Assembly (NCBI GenBank): GCA_035292785.1
Contig: DATDPK010000015.1
Coordinates: 1-7,535, forward strand
Direction: 5' to 3'
Length of the DNA: 7,535 nucleotides
Origin: CABMGU01 sp035292785
GTDB taxonomy: Archaea > Nanobdellota > Nanobdellia > Woesearchaeales > ARS49
Below the pieces are notes generated by a model. The model saw only the letters and a list, made by a program, of their open reading frames with translations, made no database searches and was not told the origin of the DNA. Position 1 is the stretch's first letter; each line of letters begins with the position of its first letter. The position numbers and the translations under genes were made by a program. Positions 4,556 through 7,535 of the stretch are shown here, one piece after another.

Positions 4556-6649
4556 ATGCGTTCAGAAATATGGATTTGGTTGGGAATGGCTTTTTTGTTC
4601 GCTATATTTATCGCTGTACATCCAACTATCACTGGAAGAGTTACTGATTCTACAACCGAGCGTGTTGTGGTTGTTTTAAGGCCTGCCAGCAGCAATGCTA
4701 TAACCGGCTCTGTTGCATTTGATGATGAACTCAGTGTTGAAGAGCTTCGTGAGGCTGTCGCTGATTCTCAGGAGCAGGTATTGGAGGATGTGAATAGTCC
4801 TGGCTTGGTTGCTGAAGTTATGGGCGCTGAAGAGGTAATTGACGTTGAAGTTGAGCGTGCTTTGGAAACTGTTCCTGCGATGATTGTTGAAGCCACGCCT
4901 GAAGGCATTGAAAAATTAAAGGACCATCCTTTGGTCGAGGCGGTTTATTCTGATATTGGCTTTTCATTGTCTCTTGCCCAGAGCGTTCCTTTGGTTAATG
5001 CGGATGATGTTCACCAGGTTTCTATCAGCAGTGTTGCTTTGACTGGTGCAGGCATTGGCGCCTGCATTCTTGACACCGGCATTCAGGCAGACCATCCTGT
5101 TTTTGGGAGCAGGGTTGTTGCTCAGAAATGTTTTTGCGCTAACAATTGCTGCCCTAATGGCCTTGCAGATGATACTGTTGCAACTGACACTCATTCGCAG
5201 AGCCACGGCACTCACGTTTCCGGCATTCTTGCCGGCAGCAACGGCGTTGCTCCGGGCGCTGATATCGTGGCAGTGAAGGTGTGTGATTCTGTTTGTTATC
5301 TTTCTGATATTCTTGCAGGGCTTGATTTTTGTATTAATAACAAGGACGCATACAATATAAAGGTCATCAGCGGCAGTTTTGGCGACAACGGCAATTATCA
5401 GTCTGATACCTGCCCGACTTATTTTGATACGGCCATTAACTCTGCTTACAATCTGGGAATTCCAAGTATATTTGCATCTGGAAATAATGGTTATTCCAGT
5501 GGCATCAGTTATCCCGCTTGTTCTCCTAATGCAGTTTCTGTTGGCGCGTCTGATAAGTCTGATGCTATGGCTTCTTTCACAAATCAGGGTTCTTTGCTTA
5601 AAGTCCTTGCTCCAGGTGTTTCTATCACAAGCGCCCAAACAGGAAGTTCTACAGGAACTTTGAGCGGCACGTCTCAGGCAACTCCTCACGTTTCTGGTGC
5701 TGTTGTTTTGTTGATGCAGTATGGCAGTTTGACTGCCCAGACTTTCACGCCTGACCAGATTAAGCAGGCGCTAATTTCAACTGGCGTCACTGTTAGTAGT
5801 TTCCCAAGGATTGATATCTTTGCTGCCTTGCAGAGTCTTGGTTACAATGCTACAAATGAGACTAACGAGACCAACACAACCGTATTGAATGTCACCATCA
5901 TCGAGCCTTTGGATAATTCAACAATTTCTTCAAACACAACTCAGTTGGTTGCCTCGGTGTCAGGCAATCTTACCAATGTTTCAATTGTTTGGTCTTCAAG
6001 TCTTCTTGGAATTATTGGATTTGGCGAAAATACTTCTGCAAATCTTACTGAAGGCAATCATACTATTTTTGCAAATGCTTCAGAGGATAACTTGACTGTT
6101 TCAGCAAATGTTTCCATTCAGGTAATTTTGTCTAACGAGACAAATGAGACTGTTGAAATGAACGAAACTGTTCTGAATGTGACCATTATCGAGCCAGAGA
6201 ATAATTCTACTTTGCTTGCAAATGGTACAATCCTTGTTGCCAATTGGACTGGTAATGCGACAAATGTCACAGTTTTGTGGTTTTCAAATATTTCTGGCAA
6301 TTTCGCTAACGGCACTAATGTAACAGTCAATCTTACTTCAGGAAATCACTCAATCTCAGCATTTGCAGGGGATATGAATGCAAGTATTTCTGTAAATGTT
6401 TTGTCTGCAACTTGCCTGTCAGACATTGATTTGAATGATAATAACCAGACTGATTTGGGAGATATGATTTTATTGCTTACAAAAGTGACTCAGAACTCAA
6501 CAACTTGTATTACGCCTGCTGTGCAAAGCAGCTGTATGATTGATGTTGATAGGAATCAGGATTCAGCTGTTAACACAGGCGACCTTATTTTGTTATTAAA
6601 GAATGTCTTGGTCGGCTCTGTTGTTGATATTTTCGGCAGTAATTGTTAG
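4556..6649 (+). CDS. secreted subtilisin-like serine protease with C-terminal dockerin
   Basis: 697 residues from the ATG at 4556. Domains in order: a signal or anchor helix (about 5-21); an inhibitor-I9-like propeptide (about 35-140); an S8 subtilase domain with catalytic Asp173 (L-D-T-G), His217 (H-G-T-H-V-S-G), oxyanion Asn310 (S-G-N-N-G) and Ser373 (G-T-S-Q-A-T-P-H-V); two Ig-like repeats (443-525, 539-616) with about thirty N-x-S/T sequons; and a dockerin (620-697) with two calcium loops, 625-636 and 665-676, each with Asp/Asn at positions 1, 3, 5, 9 and 12 followed by a leucine-rich helix. Ten cysteines in the catalytic domain, four of them clustered at 192-199, suggest disulfides. The enzyme should be secreted as a zymogen and docked through its dockerin, plausibly onto the divergently encoded cohesin-like protein. 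An in-frame GTG at 4529 would add nine residues. GAGGAG two bases before the ATG favours the shorter form only weakly. Confidence 0.92.
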   Translation: MRSEIWIWLGMAFLFAIFIAVHPTITGRVTDSTTERVVVVLRPASSNAITGSVAFDDELSVEELREAVADSQEQVLEDVNSPGLVAEVMGAEEVIDVEVERALETVPAMIVEATPEGIEKLKDHPLVEAVYSDIGFSLSLAQSVPLVNADDVHQVSISSVALTGAGIGACILDTGIQADHPVFGSRVVAQKCFCANNCCPNGLADDTVATDTHSQSHGTHVSGILAGSNGVAPGADIVAVKVCDSVCYLSDILAGLDFCINNKDAYNIKVISGSFGDNGNYQSDTCPTYFDTAINSAYNLGIPSIFASGNNGYSSGISYPACSPNAVSVGASDKSDAMASFTNQGSLLKVLAPGVSITSAQTGSSTGTLSGTSQATPHVSGAVVLLMQYGSLTAQTFTPDQIKQALISTGVTVSSFPRIDIFAALQSLGYNATNETNETNTTVLNVTIIEPLDNSTISSNTTQLVASVSGNLTNVSIVWSSSLLGIIGFGENTSANLTEGNHTIFANASEDNLTVSANVSIQVILSNETNETVEMNETVLNVTIIEPENNSTLLANGTILVANWTGNATNVTVLWFSNISGNFANGTNVTVNLTSGNHSISAFAGDMNASISVNVLSATCLSDIDLNDNNQTDLGDMILLLTKVTQNSTTCITPAVQSSCMIDVDRNQDSAVNTGDLILLLKNVLVGSVVDIFGSNC
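5882..6403 (+). repeat. two tandem Ig-like repeats inside the protease gene
   Basis: Two copies of about 80 codons, at 5882-6130 and 6170-6403. Each begins V-L-N-V-T-I-I-E-P followed by N-S-T, and each contains a later N-x-T/S-N-V-[ST]-[IV]-[VL]-W and G-N-H-[TS]-I strand. The opening about 35 bases are clearly related at DNA level too. Each copy follows a short Asn/Glu/Thr linker of the N-E-T type. The pattern indicates an internal duplication of a stalk domain that holds the dockerin away from the protease. Confidence 0.75.
6422..6646 (+). other. dockerin-coding segment
   Basis: Encodes two F-hand calcium loops. The first begins at 6428 (D-L-N-D-N-N-Q-T-D-L-G-D, then M-I-L-L-L). The second is D-R-N-Q-D-S-A-V-N-T-G-D, then L-I-L-L-L-K. 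Spacing, ligand positions and the helix after each loop match type I dockerins. Four cysteines (620, 651, 660 and the last residue, 697) surround the loops and could clasp the module by disulfides. Confidence 0.85.
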
Positions 6650-7535
6650 GCTGCCTGGCGCTTTACTTTTTTGAATATTGTCCGCATAATTTCTGGAACA
6701 TTGTTTTCAATAAACCAGATTGTTTTTTCCAGTCCGGCAATATTGCCTTCTGTGGTCGCTGTGCCGTGGTTTTTAGTTACGGGAATTACGCCGCAGGCGA
6801 AATAAGCTCCTCCCATCCTGCTCGGGTCCATTCTTGTTTTGACGCGCTTGAATACAGGCAATAAGAGTGCAACAGCTGCTTTTTTGATGTATCTTGCTAC
6901 GATGTTTCCGCTTTCCAGTTCATAACGTATGAATTGGCCTACCAAATCGCCTCCTGTTGCAAGGGATTTTATGAAGTTGTTTCCCATTTCTCCGCTGGCG
7001 AGAACCACGTCAACAGGGCGCGGCAGGTCAGAGCCCTTTTCGCGATCGTTCACGCAGACAAATGGCTCAACGTTTCCTATGAAGTTAAGCCCGCTTTTGT
7101 TAAGAAGGGCGTAAGTTTCTCTTAGCAGCGGGCTGCCTTTTCCGGCTTCTGCGCCAACGTTAAATAATCCTACTGTTGGATTTTCTCTTCTGCCTATGAT
7201 TTCTGCATAGTTTATGCCGAGGCGTGCATAGAAACGATATTGTTCTGGTGTTGTTAGCTCCGGCGCCGCTCCTGCGTCAAGAAGATAGCAGGTTCTCGCT
7301 CTTGTTATTGTTGGCGATTTTGGAACTTCTGCAATAAGCGGTGATATTATGCGTTTTTCATCTGGGAAAAGGGCTGATGCTTCCGGAAGTACGCCGATAT
7401 GCTTGGTTACTATGGTCACAACCTCTCTGTTGTCCGCAAGAGTGTATACTCCTGCAACTTGTGCACGTCTTTCTTCAGCAAGTTCACCAATTCGTGTTAT
7501 TGCCCTGTAACTTTGCCCTCTGCCTGGCTCTGTTG
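6646..7535 (-). CDS. plsX: PlsX-like phosphate acyltransferase, 5' end beyond the window
   Basis: The reading frame is open to the right edge, so about 295 residues are visible and the true start is outside; an internal GTG at 7419 is not the start. In bacteria PlsX converts acyl-ACP and phosphate into acyl phosphate, the donor for PlsY in phospholipid synthesis. Matches to PlsX (counted from that GTG) are L-L-D-A-G-A near 46-51, R-R-E-N-P-T-V-G-L-F-N-V-G (76-88) followed by G-K-G-S-P-L-L-R-E-T-Y-x-L-L, N-F-I-G-N-V-E (112-118), V-D-V-V-L-A-S-G-E-M-G-N-N-F-I-K (136-151), and the C-terminal M-G-G-A-Y-F-A-C-G-V, then N-H-G-T-A. The family is otherwise typical of bacteria; here it may have been acquired, or may act on another acyl donor. 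The stop overlaps the convergent protease stop by four bases. Confidence 0.82.
   Translation of the reverse strand, partial: TEPGRGQSYRAITRIGELAEERRAQVAGVYTLADNREVVTIVTKHIGVLPEASALFPDEKRIISPLIAEVPKSPTITRARTCYLLDAGAAPELTTPEQYRFYARLGINYAEIIGRRENPTVGLFNVGAEAGKGSPLLRETYALLNKSGLNFIGNVEPFVCVNDREKGSDLPRPVDVVLASGEMGNNFIKSLATGGDLVGQFIRYELESGNIVARYIKKAAVALLLPVFKRVKTRMDPSRMGGAYFACGVIPVTKNHGTATTEGNIAGLEKTIWFIENNVPEIMRTIFKKVKRQAA

Noticed and set aside
4964..5689. 241-codon open frame on the minus strand
   Set aside because: It lies wholly inside the protease catalytic domain, has an unlikely Arg/Asn/Ser/Cys-rich composition and no recognisable motif; it is a shadow of the real gene.
7417..7419. GTG as the start of the PlsX-like gene
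   Set aside because: The frame stays open to the window edge with family-like sequence upstream, so the true start is beyond the window.
1..7535. CRISPR array, insertion sequence or replication origin
   Set aside because: No regularly spaced repeats, transposase motifs, terminal inverted repeats or origin-like repeat clusters were seen.

Overview
The window looks like a piece of a small, gene-dense archaeal genome, possibly of a DPANN-type lineage; that placement is inference. Archaeal signs are: a CDP-archaeol synthase (CarS) gene; TATA/box A elements about 26-28 bases upstream of several start codons, implying leaderless or short-leader mRNAs; an intron-containing tRNA-Asn with no encoded CCA; a Dph2-type diphthamide gene fragment; and a LAGLIDADG endonuclease gene. 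Genes are tightly packed, with an ATGA overlap, a 7-base co-directional overlap and three overlapping convergent gene ends. Two genes point toward Bacteria instead: pgsA is of bacterial phosphatidylglycerophosphate-synthase type, and the gene at the right edge is a PlsX homologue, a family not expected in ether-lipid makers.

Layout. 2-609 (-): two small three-helix membrane proteins that look like tandem paralogues. 610-707: divergent promoter region. 708-1714 (+): carS-pgsA, a polar-lipid operon. 1680-2093 (-): unknown multi-pass membrane protein. 2066-2326 (-): N-terminal quarter of a Dph2-like protein, cut off by a stop. 2460-3101 (+): free-standing LAGLIDADG homing endonuclease with its own promoter. 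3118-3216 (+): tRNA-Asn(GTT) with a 26-base intron. 3277-3600 (+): small exported or anchored cysteine-containing protein. 3548-4468 (-): membrane-anchored surface protein with a cohesin-like domain. 4556-6649 (+): secreted subtilisin-like protease ending in a type I-like dockerin. 6646-7535 (-): PlsX-like protein whose start lies beyond the window.

The most interesting unit is 3548-6649. A cell-surface cohesin-like protein and a dockerin-bearing protease are transcribed divergently from an 87-base gap containing one near-palindromic box A. The simplest reading is a minimal two-gene, cellulosome-like system that docks a secreted protease onto the archaeal surface. The lipid theme (CarS, PgsA, PlsX) is split between the two ends of the window. 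CarS would make CDP-archaeol and PgsA would add glycerol phosphate to it; the role of PlsX beside them is unexplained.
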